Positions 25,306-35,351 of a DNA stretch of 64,000 nucleotides are shown piece after piece. The translations under genes and the position numbers were made by a program. The number at the start of each line of letters is the position of its first letter. The first letter of the stretch is position 1. Location: positions 186,001 through 250,000 of the forward strand of contig JAHHHT010000003.1 in assembly GCA_019359235.1 (NCBI GenBank). The letters run 5' to 3'. The notes under the pieces were generated by a model. That model ran no database searches, had not been told where the DNA came from, and was given only the letters and a program-made list of their open reading frames with translations. This stretch comes from Oscillatoria princeps RMCB-10. Its GTDB lineage: Bacteria > Cyanobacteriota > Cyanobacteriia > Cyanobacteriales > Oscillatoriaceae.

Positions 25306-28236
25306 ATGCCAAAAAATTACTCTGGACAAAATCTCAAAGGTCGTAACTTCAGAGGGAAAGACCTGACGGGTTCTGACTTCTCGCACTCCGCTCTCCAAGG
25401 GGCTGACTTCACTAACGCTAATCTTACGGGTGCAAACTTCAGCCATGCCGACATCCGAAGCGCTAACTTCACTAAGGCGACCCTCAGAGGGGCAAACTTC
25501 AGCCATGCCAAAGCTGGACTGCAGCGCTATCGGGCATTTTTTTTGTTAGGAGTGTCCTTTCTAATAGCCACCCTATTAGGATTTGCCTCTGGGCTTTTAG
25601 GTCTTTTTGCTGCCGTTATCGTGAAGCCTGAAAGTGTAAAACCATATGTAGCTTTTGCCTTAATATTTCTAGCTATAGTGTCAATTATTATCATTATTAT
25701 TGTTCGGCGAGGATATGCAGTAGCTAAAGAAACTTGGGGGTATAAACATACCTCAAATGTGAGTGATAGAACTGTAAAAGTATCGCTGGTTTCTGCTGGT
25801 ATGGCTACTGTAGTTTTTGCGTTAGCAGTCATTTTAACTCTTTCTGGAAAGTCTGCTTTGGTGGTGGCTCTAGTTATATTCGGAGCCTTTTTTTTGATAT
25901 TGTCTTTCCTTTTAGCTGTAGCAATGGCTGGCGCTGTTGCTGTGGCTGGGCCTTCAGCTATAGCTGTAGCTTTGACGGGAATCATAGCTGTAGCTGGTGC
26001 GGTAGCTAGAGTTTTAGTTGAGAGGGATATTTTAAAGGCGACTGAGGCGATCATTTTAGTAGTGTTTGGGGCTGTTATCCTGGGTTTTTTTGCTAATTAT
26101 ATTGGCTTGAGGGCACTAGCCGGTGCCAACTCCTTTGCTTGGATGAGGATGATTGCTGTCAACTTTGCTGCTTCAGGAGGAACAAGCTTTCGTAAAGCTG
26201 ATTTAACCCAATGTAGCTTCACCTACGCCACTCTCAAAAACACAGATTTTAGAGAAGCAAATCTCACTCACACCTGCTTTATTTCCGCACAAAAGCTTGA
26301 CGAATCCAGACAGGAAGGGTCGGAGAATTCAATGCTTCTGGTTAAGCTATCTGTACAAGAACTGCTAGTCACCGGCAATGGCCACAACAAATCCTATGTG
26401 GGCGTAAACCTCAGAGGTGCATATCTGAAAGGAGCAAACCTCAGCTATACCAATCTCACAGGAGTCGATCTCAGTGGAGCCACTTTGCAGGGAGCCTGTT
26501 TGGAGTGGGCCAACCTCGCCCAAGCTCAGGCGATCGGCACTGATTTCACCAACGCTCAGCTTACCGGCGCTCGCGGTTTGGGAACGTGGAATATTGACAG
26601 CACGACTCAGCTAGAATGGGTCGATTGCCGATTTGTCTACCTTCTGGAAGACTGCAAACCGGGAACCGACGATCGCGAACGCCGGCCCAGCAGTGGGGAA
26701 TTCGCTCAGGGAGATTTTACTAAACTTTTTCAAGAGGTTTTGAATACTGTTGACTTCATTTTCCGCAATGGGATCGATTGGAAAGCCTTCACCTATTCCT
26801 TTAACAAGCTAGTTCTGGAAAATGAAGACGCCGAACTAGAGATCCAGAGCATTGAAAATCAAGGCGATGGCGTGGTTGTGGTCAGGGTGAGAGTTTCTCC
26901 CGGTACAGACAAAGAAAGGATTCACAGCGAATTCACTCAAACCTATCAAGAGGCGCTGAAAGCGTTAGAAGAACGCTATCATGCAGAACTGAAAGCTAAA
27001 GATGAGCAAATTGCCACCTATCGCCACAGCAATGCTAACATGATGGAGGTCGTCCGGCACCTAGCAAGCCGACCGGCTAGCGTTTATCAAGCGAAAGCCC
27101 TAACTGAGCGCAAATCTATCTCCGGGAAATTAGTTATCCTCAACTTGGGTCAAGGTGACTTTAACACCGGCTTCCCCGTCACGCTCCAGATTGGCACAGA
27201 GGGCGAGCCACCCTCCACACAAAAACCAGGATACTTGCCCCCAGCCCCAAAAATTCCCGAAACCTACACCGGCTGGCAATCAATCTATCACAACCTGGAC
27301 ACCCCCTGGCGCATATCCGTCTCACCCACACAAAAAACCAACATCTCCCCCATAGAAGACTGTCGCGAATCTGCCCAGATTTTGACTGACAGCCTCAACT
27401 CCTGGCTGAACTCAGAGGAATTTCGCCCCATCAAAGATGTCCTGCTGCGCAAACTCGACCCCTCTGAGGAAATTCGCCTTATCCTTCAAACTGAAAATAA
27501 CCTGGCACACCGGCTGCCCTGGCAACTGTGGGACTTCTTCGAGAATTACCCCAAAGCCGAAATCGCCTTGAGCGCCCCCGAATACGACCGCGCCGAAAAA
27601 TCTCCCCCAGACATCCCCAGAACCAAAGTCAGAATCTTGGCAATTCTCGGCAATAGTGCTAACATAGATATAGAAAAAGACCGGCAGCTGATCAAGCAGT
27701 TACCCGACGCCGATCCCACCTTCCTCTCACAGCCTACCCGCCGGCAAGTAGATGTCCACCTGTGGGATGAAGCCGGCTGGGATATCCTGTTTTTTGCCGG
27801 TCACAGTCACAGCCAAGAGGAAACCGGCTGCATTTATATCAATGCTACCGATAGCTTAACAGTCGCCGAGTTAAAATACGCCCTGAGAGCAGCGGTTGAG
27901 CGGGGATTAAAACTGGCTATTTTCAACTCCTGTGATGGCTTGGGTTTAGCCCGCGACTTGGCTGACTTGCGCATCCCCCAAATTATCGTCATGCGCGAGC
28001 CGGTGCCCGATGCAGTGGCGGAAGCATTTTTGCAGGATTTTGTCAAGGCTTTTGCCGGTGGGAAATCCCTGTACGCCTCCGTGAGAGAAGCGCGGGAAAA
28101 ATTGCACGCGTTCGAGGATGAATTTCCCTGCGCCAGTTGGCTGCCGGTGATTTGCCAGCACCCCGCAGAAATTCCCCTGACTTGGGAAGAATTGCGAGGC
28201 GTGCCGGCACTTGAGCCGAGTGTCAAGGAACTATAG
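25306..28236 (+). CDS. Membrane pentapeptide-repeat protein with C-terminal CHAT caspase-like domain
   Basis: 976 aa. Residues ~8-69 and ~290-425 are pentapeptide (A(D/N)LXX) repeats forming a beta-helix. They are split by about six or seven hydrophobic membrane segments (~75-270). A short helical region (~535-595) leads to the CHAT-associated domain (~605-665, LVILNLGQGDFNTGFPVTL). The CHAT domain (~680-955) carries the caspase-like dyad His833 (FFAGHSHS) and Cys876 (IFNSCDGL), so it is probably an active cysteine protease. The protease end should face the cytoplasm. The gene follows sigma and DUF1822 genes on the same strand. A signalling protease cleaving a partner is the natural hypothesis; the substrate is unknown. 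Confidence 0.9.
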   Translation: MPKNYSGQNLKGRNFRGKDLTGSDFSHSALQGADFTNANLTGANFSHADIRSANFTKATLRGANFSHAKAGLQRYRAFFLLGVSFLIATLLGFASGLLGLFAAVIVKPESVKPYVAFALIFLAIVSIIIIIIVRRGYAVAKETWGYKHTSNVSDRTVKVSLVSAGMATVVFALAVILTLSGKSALVVALVIFGAFFLILSFLLAVAMAGAVAVAGPSAIAVALTGIIAVAGAVARVLVERDILKATEAIILVVFGAVILGFFANYIGLRALAGANSFAWMRMIAVNFAASGGTSFRKADLTQCSFTYATLKNTDFREANLTHTCFISAQKLDESRQEGSENSMLLVKLSVQELLVTGNGHNKSYVGVNLRGAYLKGANLSYTNLTGVDLSGATLQGACLEWANLAQAQAIGTDFTNAQLTGARGLGTWNIDSTTQLEWVDCRFVYLLEDCKPGTDDRERRPSSGEFAQGDFTKLFQEVLNTVDFIFRNGIDWKAFTYSFNKLVLENEDAELEIQSIENQGDGVVVVRVRVSPGTDKERIHSEFTQTYQEALKALEERYHAELKAKDEQIATYRHSNANMMEVVRHLASRPASVYQAKALTERKSISGKLVILNLGQGDFNTGFPVTLQIGTEGEPPSTQKPGYLPPAPKIPETYTGWQSIYHNLDTPWRISVSPTQKTNISPIEDCRESAQILTDSLNSWLNSEEFRPIKDVLLRKLDPSEEIRLILQTENNLAHRLPWQLWDFFENYPKAEIALSAPEYDRAEKSPPDIPRTKVRILAILGNSANIDIEKDRQLIKQLPDADPTFLSQPTRRQVDVHLWDEAGWDILFFAGHSHSQEETGCIYINATDSLTVAELKYALRAAVERGLKLAIFNSCDGLGLARDLADLRIPQIIVMREPVPDAVAEAFLQDFVKAFAGGKSLYASVREAREKLHAFEDEFPCASWLPVICQHPAEIPLTWEELRGVPALEPSVKEL

Positions 28237-28289
28237 CGGTTCTCAAATAAGTGTGCTATAGCGGTTATCAATTGGATGAGTCTCTTGTA

Positions 28290-28311
28290 GAGACGCGATA
28301 AATCGCGTCTC
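28290..28311. repeat. GAGACGCGAT palindrome
   Basis: GAGACGCGAT-AA-ATCGCGTCTC, a dispersed perfect palindrome, lies between the CHAT gene and the small downstream gene. The 30 bases from 28281 recur exactly near 46971. Confidence 0.85.
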
Positions 28312-28355
28312 CCATCCCCAAGATCGTGCGGAAACGAAAAACGTACCGCACTGAT

Positions 28356-28631
28356 ATGAGAAACGCTATATTGCAATTATTAGCTCAACTCCAAGAAGCG
28401 CTGGAGGCTGACACTGACTTGAATCCCAGGGATAAAGCCGATGCGCTAGAGGATGTTCGGGTATTGGTGAATGCGGCGAACAATCCCCCGGATGAGTCAC
28501 TGCAAAATCTGGCGAGGAAGGCGCTCAAGAGTTTGAAAGCGACGCTCGCGGAGTTGCCGGTGGCAGCCCCACTGGCGCAAGTTTCTCAGCAGATATTGCC
28601 GGCAATTTCCGAAATGCTTAACAGGCAGTGA
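28356..28631 (+). CDS. Small helical protein of the CHAT/pentapeptide neighbourhood
   Basis: 91 aa from ATG 28356; GTG 28326 is an alternative. It resembles the C-terminal helical module seen in many cyanobacterial pentapeptide-repeat and signalling proteins (pattern ALEADTDLNPRDKADALEDV ... ARKALKSLKATLAELP). Here it is a free-standing gene 119 bases after the CHAT gene, so it may work in trans with it. The last ~13 codons and ~90 bases after the stop are copied at 28763-28877. No enzymatic motif; likely an interaction domain. Confidence 0.75.
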   Translation: MRNAILQLLAQLQEALEADTDLNPRDKADALEDVRVLVNAANNPPDESLQNLARKALKSLKATLAELPVAAPLAQVSQQILPAISEMLNRQ

Positions 28632-28900
28632 TTTTCTCAACCGCCTCCGTGCAAGGAACCCAGAAACCGGCTTTCTGCGACAAATTTTGCATCCTACCCA
28701 AAAGTAACTCGTAGGGTGCGTTCCCTCTTAGGGAACGCACCCTACCCCGGGCGAAACTCAGGAGATATTGCCGGCAATTTCCGAAATGCTTAACAGGCAG
28801 TGATTTTCTCAACCGCCCCCGTGCAAGGAACCCAGAAACCGGGTTTCTGCGACAAATGTTGCATCCTCCCCAAAAGATTGATTCAGAAACCCGGTTTCTT
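28591..28900. repeat. Direct duplication of a gene 3' end around a 35-bp palindrome
   Basis: About 117 bases from AGATATTGCCGGCAATTTCC (28591) recur at 28763, a 172-base offset, with a few substitutions. The first copy includes the 3' end of the gene ending 28631. Between them lies the perfect palindrome GTAGGGTGCGTTCCCT/AGGGAACGCACCCTAC (28711-28745). GAAACCGGGTTTC palindromes occur in both copies and at 28883. Confidence 0.9.
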
Positions 28901-28930
28901 AGCCCCCGTGCAACCCCCTTCGGCTTCCCG

Positions 28931-29845
28931 CTAATCCACCGATGTCGCCGGCGACTCAACTGAAGGGTAGCGAACGCTGGGCTTCAGCGAAATGATATCT
29001 TCAATATTGCGCTGCATGGTAGCGCACATGGTATCCAAAGGCAAGTCATTGGGGTCGTGCCCAAAGGGATTTTCGATTTCAACGCCAATCTCCTCAATCC
29101 CAAACAGCATAAAGCTCACTAAAGCCACAACCGGCGCAGTCCACCAATTCAGCTTGCTGACCATATCAAAGGGCAAGAACAGACAGTAAATCAGTAACAG
29201 CTGTTTCAGGTGAATCGCATACGCCAAGGGCATGGGCGTCCGCAAAATCCGCTCGCAGCCCCCTAAAACATCCACCATTGTATCCAGTAACTTGTACATG
29301 GAAGTCAGCTGATAGCTATCGACGCACCACCGGTCATGCTGCTTTTTTAGATAGTCCCCAATCCAGAAAGCAACCTCTAGGGGGGGATTGTTCATATCCT
29401 TGAGCTTGAGATACTGCTCTCGAGACATCAATGCCTCTAGTTCTCGGTTCACCGGCTCCTGGCGCAGATGCAACTTAGTCGCCACGGCAAAAGCCACCAA
29501 AAGCCGCAGCGTCGCTATTTTTTCGGCTGCATCTTTTTCCTCTCTTTCCTCAACGATAACCAAAATCTGGCGGGCTAAGTTGCGGACAGTATTGGTTAGA
29601 CTTCCCCAGAGTCTGCGGCCTTCCCAAAATCGTTCGTAAGCCGTATTTGTCCGGAAAACCAATAATAAACCTAAGATAATGTTAGGTAAAAACCCTAATA
29701 TTGGCCACGATACAGGATATTTAAAATGGAAAAGAACGGAAATGATAAAACCAAAAAAAGCGCAAATTACAACCCGCTCATAAACAGCTCGAATGACTGA
29801 CCCCTTAACTTGTAAAGTCGCTCGCAGCCAGTGCATTTTTTTCAT
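28931..29845 (-). CDS. Bestrophin-like anion channel family protein
   Basis: 304 aa of the bestrophin/UPF0187 (YneE) family. The signature FRTNTAYERFWEGRRLWG (~64-81) is intact; membrane segments at ~25-60 and ~215-250 fit the fold. Bacterial members form pentameric channels for anions or cations in the cytoplasmic membrane; some cyanobacterial and chloroplast relatives help move bicarbonate or chloride during photosynthetic acclimation. The activity of this one is not determined. It is convergent with the CHAT cassette, separated by the duplicated repeat region. Confidence 0.9.
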   Translation of the reverse strand: MKKMHWLRATLQVKGSVIRAVYERVVICAFFGFIISVLFHFKYPVSWPILGFLPNIILGLLLVFRTNTAYERFWEGRRLWGSLTNTVRNLARQILVIVEEREEKDAAEKIATLRLLVAFAVATKLHLRQEPVNRELEALMSREQYLKLKDMNNPPLEVAFWIGDYLKKQHDRWCVDSYQLTSMYKLLDTMVDVLGGCERILRTPMPLAYAIHLKQLLLIYCLFLPFDMVSKLNWWTAPVVALVSFMLFGIEEIGVEIENPFGHDPNDLPLDTMCATMQRNIEDIISLKPSVRYPSVESPATSVD

Positions 29846-30060
29846 TTCATCCCCACTCGCAGATTTGGATTGCTGATTTTTGATTTGAGATTTTAGTTGC
29901 CCCCCAATTCTAAAAAGCCACCGCTGCGAAACGCTTGCTGAGCGCTGCGCGGATATCTGTCCGAGCCGCGTGCGCCGGCGGTGGATCGCACCCCAAATGA
30001 AACAGATCGCACTCCCCCCACACCCCTAACTCAGGGCAGCCGGCACTGCCCCCACAGCAC

Positions 30061-31062
30061 TCAGAACTGTTTTAAGAAGCGCAAATCGCTGCCGTACACC
30101 CTGCGAATGTCATCAATTTGGTGGAGGACCATTGCGAAGCGCTCCACACCAAAACCGGCAGCGAAGCCGGTGTACTTTTCCGGATCGTACCCCACGGCTT
30201 TGAACACATTGGGGTCAACCATGCCGCAGCCGAGGACTTCTAACCACTTCCCTTTCCACTGCACGTCCACCTCAGCTGAGGGTTCCGTGAAGGGGAAATA
30301 ACTAGCGCGGAAGCGAACCGGCACCTCGCCAAACATCTGCCGCAAGAATTCCTTAATTGTACCTTTGAGGTCATTAAACGTCAGACCCTCACCGACAGCT
30401 AAAAGTTCAATCTGGTGGAAAACCGCCGCGTGAGTGGCGTCTACCGTATCGCGTCGGTAAACTCGTCCGGGTGCCACAATCCGCACCGGCGGCTTGTGCT
30501 TCTCCATGTAGCGAATTTGCACCGACGAGGTGTGAGTCCGCAGCAGATTGCCATCCGGGAGATAGAAAGTATCCTGCATATCCCGCGCCGGGTGATCTTG
30601 CGGCGTATTGAGCGCCTCAAAGTTGTAGTAGTCGGTTTCCATTTCCGGGCCTGTGGCCACCGTGTAGCCGAGTCCGGCGAAGATATCCAGCGCCCGGTCA
30701 ATCATACCATTGAGCGGGTGAACCAGACCTTGGGGGCGATAAACTCCCGGCATCGTCACATCCAGGGTTTCAGATTCCAGCCGAGCTTGAATCTCGGCGG
30801 CGGAGAGCGCTGTCCGCTTGCCATCTAAGTTTGTTTGGATAGCTTCTTTAACTTCATTGGCCAGCGCCCCAATGCGTGGCCGGTCGGCAGGGTCTAATTT
30901 GCCCATGCTGCCTAATATTTTGGACAGCTGGCCTTTTTTGCCCAAGTAGCCCACTCTGAGTTCTTCCAGGCGTTCCAGGGTGCCGGCAGTGGCAATCTCG
31001 TCCTGAGCTTCTTGACGCAGTGTTTCCAGTTGTGCTTCCAGATCGATCAGCTGGGTAGTCAT
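30061..31062 (-). CDS. pheS: Phenylalanine-tRNA ligase alpha subunit
   Basis: 333 aa, normal for PheS. An N-terminal coiled-coil arm (~1-85) that contacts tRNA is followed by the class II aminoacyl-tRNA synthetase core: motif 2 around [20 protein letters not shown] and motif 3 [18 protein letters not shown]. It forms the alpha2beta2 enzyme with PheT, which is encoded elsewhere, as is usual in cyanobacteria. ATG 31062 matches the conserved N-terminus. Confidence 0.98.
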   Translation of the reverse strand: MTTQLIDLEAQLETLRQEAQDEIATAGTLERLEELRVGYLGKKGQLSKILGSMGKLDPADRPRIGALANEVKEAIQTNLDGKRTALSAAEIQARLESETLDVTMPGVYRPQGLVHPLNGMIDRALDIFAGLGYTVATGPEMETDYYNFEALNTPQDHPARDMQDTFYLPDGNLLRTHTSSVQIRYMEKHKPPVRIVAPGRVYRRDTVDATHAAVFHQIELLAVGEGLTFNDLKGTIKEFLRQMFGEVPVRFRASYFPFTEPSAEVDVQWKGKWLEVLGCGMVDPNVFKAVGYDPEKYTGFAAGFGVERFAMVLHQIDDIRRVYGSDLRFLKQF

Positions 31063-31427
31063 GGGAGGGCTTGTGTGTCTAAATTTTTAGCCATGTTGAG
31101 TTTAGCGCGATTTGGACCCCAAGCAGAAAAATCAGAGTTTGAACCGCATATGAATGCAGCTCAAGGCGGATGATATCACATTTATCTGCATTTATCTGCC
31201 CAGCTCTGCTGTTCTTAATAATATCCCAAAAACCGCATGATTTTTCAAACTCCAGACTTCACTCACCGCAGCACAGCCGCCAAAGTTTAGAATAAGTGAC
31301 AAACCAGCCGGCGCTAAAAACACAGCAGCAGCAGTGGGCCACCGGTAAATTTATTGGCCTCCCTTCACGGTGGCGGTTCAAACTTTTCATTAAATAAAGA
31401 AGCAATTTGACTCCCACACAAAGCGTA
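31063..31427. other. Divergent promoter region of pheS and surE
   Basis: 365 bases between divergent genes, containing ATTTATCTGC direct repeats (~31181-31198). A T-box would not be expected in cyanobacteria and none is seen. No gene. Confidence 0.4.
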
Positions 31428-32243
31428 ATGAAACTCCTGATCAGCAACGACGACGGCATCTATGCCTCTGGGGTTCGCAGCCTCGCCGACGCCCTAGCTC
31501 TTGCCGGCCATCAGGTCACGGTAGTTTGCCCCGACCAAGAGCGCTCCGCCACAGGTCACGGTCTGACCCTGCACCAACCGATCCGCGCCGAAATCGTAGA
31601 GTCCGTTTTTCATCCCGCAGTCAAAGCCTGGTCTTGCACCGGCACCCCCGCCGATTGCGTCAAACTGGCGCTGTGGGCATTACTCGACTCTCCGCCAGAT
31701 TTTGTTCTCTCCGGCATCAACCAAGGCCAGAACTTGGGCACCGATGTCCTCTGCTCGGGCACGGTCTCCGCTGCAATGGAAGGGCTCCTGGAAGGCATAC
31801 CCAGCATCGCCTTCAGTCAAGTCAGCTACGCCTGGCGGGACTTTCAACCGGCAGCTAACTTTGCTGTCGCCTTGCTGGCTCAGCTCGCCGAACACCCCCT
31901 CCCAGCAAAAACCCTGCTAAATGTCAATATCCCGCCGGTAAAGCAGGAAGAAATAGCCGGCGTGGCCCTCACCCGTCTGGGAGTGCGCCGGTATGTGGAT
32001 ATCTTCAACAAGCGGGTAGATCCGAGGGGCAAAACCTACTACTGGCTAGCCGGTGAAGTCCTCGAAGAAATTGAACAGCCCGACAACCCCCATCTGCCTC
32101 CGGGAATACCCACCGACGTGCAGAAAATTCGCGACAACTGGATCACCATTACCCCCTTGCAGTACAATCTCACCGACGGGCCCGGGCTGCAAAGCTTGCA
32201 GGCGTGGCAGTTCCCGCTTCCGGCAACCCAGATGCCCGCTTGA
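31428..32243 (+). CDS. surE: 5'/3'-nucleotidase SurE
   Basis: 271 aa from ATG 31428. The metal site is visible: NDDG (Asp8-Asp9), Ser in ERSATGHG and Asn in [22 protein letters not shown]. SurE removes phosphate from nucleoside 5'- and 3'-monophosphates and is linked to stationary-phase survival. The TTG at 31407 would add seven unconserved residues. It stands alone, divergent from pheS. Confidence 0.96.
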   Translation: MKLLISNDDGIYASGVRSLADALALAGHQVTVVCPDQERSATGHGLTLHQPIRAEIVESVFHPAVKAWSCTGTPADCVKLALWALLDSPPDFVLSGINQGQNLGTDVLCSGTVSAAMEGLLEGIPSIAFSQVSYAWRDFQPAANFAVALLAQLAEHPLPAKTLLNVNIPPVKQEEIAGVALTRLGVRRYVDIFNKRVDPRGKTYYWLAGEVLEEIEQPDNPHLPPGIPTDVQKIRDNWITITPLQYNLTDGPGLQSLQAWQFPLPATQMPA

Positions 32244-32841
32244 AGGCAGGACTGCGGGCACTCAGCCCTTGGGAAGATGGAGACAACCGGAGTAGACTAG
32301 AAATGAGGTAGGACAACCTTCAAGGGTCAACAGCATGCCTTGCCAGTATTCGGGAACAGCGTTTTACGCTTGCCCCGACAGCAGCCAACGGCTAGCAGGA
32401 CAAGGCAGGTAACGCCGCTCACTCTCGCAAGCAGACTTACCAGCGTCAGTTAACGTTTGATGGGCCAACTGCGGCGCTGCAGCCGGCGTGCGGACATCAA
32501 CCGGGGTGGCCTGCCGGTCCGGTGCCTGCGCCGGGAACGCACGCACCGGCATTGCATGCCGCTCTCGCGCTCAGCCTCACAGGAGGAATCCCTTTCGTTC
32601 CATTTTTCTGTTACCTTTGGTTCCTCCGTCACCCCCGACAGCACAGTTGAGATGGGTGCGGCAGAGACGTCGATGTATCGCGTCTGCGGATTGCGTTACG
32701 CCAGCATCTTAAAGTCTGACGGCTCGTGGAAACTCACCATCCGTTTCAGCTAGGTGCCTTGCTGAACGCGCTCGACACACCACCAGCACGTTCGCCTCAG
32801 CAAAACAGTCAAACCATCTTTTGGGAAAGCGGGAAATACGA
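32244..32841. other. Intergenic region, nothing recognised
   Basis: 598 bases, GC-rich, with overlapping small frames in all phases, none with a ribosome site or a familiar sequence. No repeat family of this window occurs here. A small RNA cannot be excluded. Confidence 0.4.
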
Positions 32842-33240
32842 ATGAACGCTCACACCTTTGACAGTCACTCTGTTACTTGCCCGATTTGCAATCGCACCGG
32901 CACCATGCAGTCTAATCTGATGTTCGGCGGACTGTACACCTGCCCCTACTGTCAGGAACGTTTGGTGATCAGTTGGAGCGGTCATTATGTCCGAGACCCC
33001 AACACCATGAGGCAGCTGGCGCTCGGGCGCACTCTCCGCCGCCAGAGTCGCCCCCTGGCTCGCATCCTCCGCGATGTCGGGCTGGCAAAACCGTCTTCCT
33101 TACTTGGTGTTTTGGCCGGTGCGGCGCTCGCCGGTGTGGCCATAGCGACCCTAGAAAGCTGGACTCCTCAGCGCAATCCGTTTCAGAATCTCATAGAACA
33201 AGTTACTGAGGTCGTAGATTCAACCAGGCTCTCACCGTAG
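32842..33240 (+). CDS. Small zinc-ribbon protein with a C-terminal membrane segment
   Basis: 132 aa from ATG 32842. A CPIC ... CPYC pair (~12-15 and ~34-37) forms a rubredoxin-like zinc ribbon. A basic middle part (RTLRRQSRPLARILRD) and one hydrophobic segment (~90-110, LLGVLAGAALAGVAIATL) follow. Cytosolic zinc ribbon tethered to the membrane is the likely topology. No function can be assigned. Confidence 0.75.
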   Translation: MNAHTFDSHSVTCPICNRTGTMQSNLMFGGLYTCPYCQERLVISWSGHYVRDPNTMRQLALGRTLRRQSRPLARILRDVGLAKPSSLLGVLAGAALAGVAIATLESWTPQRNPFQNLIEQVTEVVDSTRLSP

Positions 33241-33704
33241 CTGTTAGCTGTTAGCTGTTAGGGCATGGGGCATGGGGCACACGGCACAGGGCACAGGTAA
33301 TTATCGGCAAACTGCGCTGGGGCCACAATATGCAATAACGATGCCGCAGAATGTGATAGCATGTTTGTTTAATCAATTCTCGCGCCTCAAGTTGCTACTT
33401 GTGAAACGCCGGCGACTAAAAGCAAGAGCTTCTCTTTTTTGCAAAGATTTTCACCCTCACTCCCCCACCCCCCCCTCTCCGATAAAGTGTCCGTTGCTAC
33501 AGCAATCGGGCCGGCAGGCGTTATTAACTGACTCTCGAACCGGATGTTACTGAAAATAAGCATCTAGAAAGGCTAAAATATAAAGATATAAATCTTATTA
33601 AGACTTAAAAACCGGTTAATCACTCAAGGAATAGACTGACCGGCACCCCCGATCCGCCCACCTCCCCATCAGTGGGAATTGCGGGCAATCAGCCGGAGGT
33701 GAGA
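33241..33704. other. Intergenic region with short tandem repeats
   Basis: 464 bases. AGCTGTT heptamers (33240-33262) and GGCATGG/GGCACAG units (33263-33298) are short tandem repeats. An AT-rich stretch at ~33550-33620 follows. No gene recognised. Confidence 0.6.
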
Positions 33705-35351
33705 TTACAATTTCTCTCGCGTCACCAGCGTCCAGCGGTCAGCGGTTCCCAGAGGCTTTGCCTTTTGCAAAGCCAGCTGTTCAATGGCAGGCCGGTCAAG
33801 CAGCAAATAAGGTTGAGAATCTTGCTGCCAGTGGCGTTGGAGTTCGCTATCAGCAGCGGGAATCACTTGGCGGTCGCTATAAAAATTGAGAGAAGGCCGG
33901 CTGTAGGGGTGGGATGTGTGCACCGGCACGCCAGCCGGTGCGTGCTGCTGAATCATCGCCGCCACCGGCAATACGGGATAGTCTTCTCCCAGCTCCCAAA
34001 CCCAGCTATTCGAGCTGAAAAATAGCGTCAGCGAAACATAACAGCCCCAGAACAAAACCAAAATGAACTGCGGATCTTCTCGGGAGACGAGGACAGCCAC
34101 CGCCGCCATCGTCAGAGCAACGCACCCCAGCGCCAACTGCAAATACCGTTCCGTTTGGGGGCCAAGTCCGCCAAAATAAAGGCTGCCGGCCAAACCGGCC
34201 ACAGCCAGCAGCGCAAATGCTGTTACCCAAGCGCGGACAGAGGGGTAGAGGGGGAAAGTGGCAGAGAAAGAGAAAGTGGGGAAAGCCCGCGCCCGCCGCC
34301 CCCAAACCTCAGCCAGCAGTGCGCCGCCGGCCAGAGCGAGGGCGGGGCAGACCGGCAGGACATACCAGGGGAGTTTGGTGCGCATCACAGAAATCGCCAG
34401 CAGATAGAGCCCGCCCCACACCAGCACCAGCTTCCCAAAGCCCAGGTTGCGATTTTCCCAGGCCAAGCGCAACCCCTGAGGCCAGAACAGCAACCACGGT
34501 CCGCTGTATTTCACAATTTCCAGCAGGTAGTACCAGGGCGGGCCGGCATGATTCTCCACCGGCAGCCAAAGGCGCTGCAAAGATTGGCTGAAAAAATGCT
34601 GCTCGGCGAACAGCTGGCCATAGTGCTGCCACTGGGCGGCATACCAGGCACCGGCGGGCACCGCACCCAGCAGCAAGCCGGCCCACAGATACCAGGACCT
34701 CAGCAAGCGCGGGGTGTCCCAGGCGATAAACACAGCGGCAATCGCGCCCAGCAATAGCCCCAGCACGCCCTTCGTCAGGCAAACCAGCCCCAAACCAATG
34801 CCGGCACCCAAGCAAAAGCGCAAATCCCGGCGCGAGCGCAGCAAGCACCACAGCATCAGCAGGGAAAAACACAGCACCGGCCCGTCCAGCATGGCCAGAC
34901 GCCCGTGGCGCACCACCGGCAGCAGCGTCAGGTAAATCAGCGCCGCAAAAATGGCCGGTGTGCGCCGGGGAAAGACTTCCCGACCGACCCCATACAGCAG
35001 GGGCACGCTCAGAGCGCTGAGAATTGCCGGCGGCAATCGCGCCGTCAGCTCACTGACACCGCCGGCAGAGTATGCTATAGCAATCAGCAGGTGAACCAGG
35101 GGAGGCTTGTTGAAATACGGTTCGCCGGCTAGCGTTGGGTGAAGCCAGTTTAAATTGCCGCGCCAAATATCGCGGGCGACCTGAGCGACAATTCCTTCAT
35201 CCCAGTCTCGCAGCGGCACTCCATCGAGATTGATTCCATAAAGGAGAAGCGCCGCCAGCAGCAGCCCGAAAACCCAGAGCTGTTCGAGCCGGCGGTCAGT
35301 GCGCCGGTCGCGACCGCCTGACTCACCCAAAGTATAGATTTCCCTGTGCAC
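33705..35351 (-). CDS. GT39/ArnT-like membrane glycosyltransferase
   Basis: About 548 aa with ~11-12 membrane segments. The first extracytoplasmic loop has the catalytic acidic pair in RDWDEGIVAQVARD, followed by FNKPPLVHLLIA, both typical of the PMT/ArnT family (glycosyltransferase 39/83). These enzymes use polyprenyl-phosphate sugars to modify lipids or proteins outside the cytoplasm. The C-terminal ~120 residues form a soluble domain. The frame remains open to a TTG at 35405, but that extension is encoded by a repeat-like AATCTAAAATCTAAAA sequence, so GTG 35351 is preferred with low certainty. Substrate unknown. Confidence 0.85.
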   Translation of the reverse strand: MHREIYTLGESGGRDRRTDRRLEQLWVFGLLLAALLLYGINLDGVPLRDWDEGIVAQVARDIWRGNLNWLHPTLAGEPYFNKPPLVHLLIAIAYSAGGVSELTARLPPAILSALSVPLLYGVGREVFPRRTPAIFAALIYLTLLPVVRHGRLAMLDGPVLCFSLLMLWCLLRSRRDLRFCLGAGIGLGLVCLTKGVLGLLLGAIAAVFIAWDTPRLLRSWYLWAGLLLGAVPAGAWYAAQWQHYGQLFAEQHFFSQSLQRLWLPVENHAGPPWYYLLEIVKYSGPWLLFWPQGLRLAWENRNLGFGKLVLVWGGLYLLAISVMRTKLPWYVLPVCPALALAGGALLAEVWGRRARAFPTFSFSATFPLYPSVRAWVTAFALLAVAGLAGSLYFGGLGPQTERYLQLALGCVALTMAAVAVLVSREDPQFILVLFWGCYVSLTLFFSSNSWVWELGEDYPVLPVAAMIQQHAPAGVPVHTSHPYSRPSLNFYSDRQVIPAADSELQRHWQQDSQPYLLLDRPAIEQLALQKAKPLGTADRWTLVTREKL

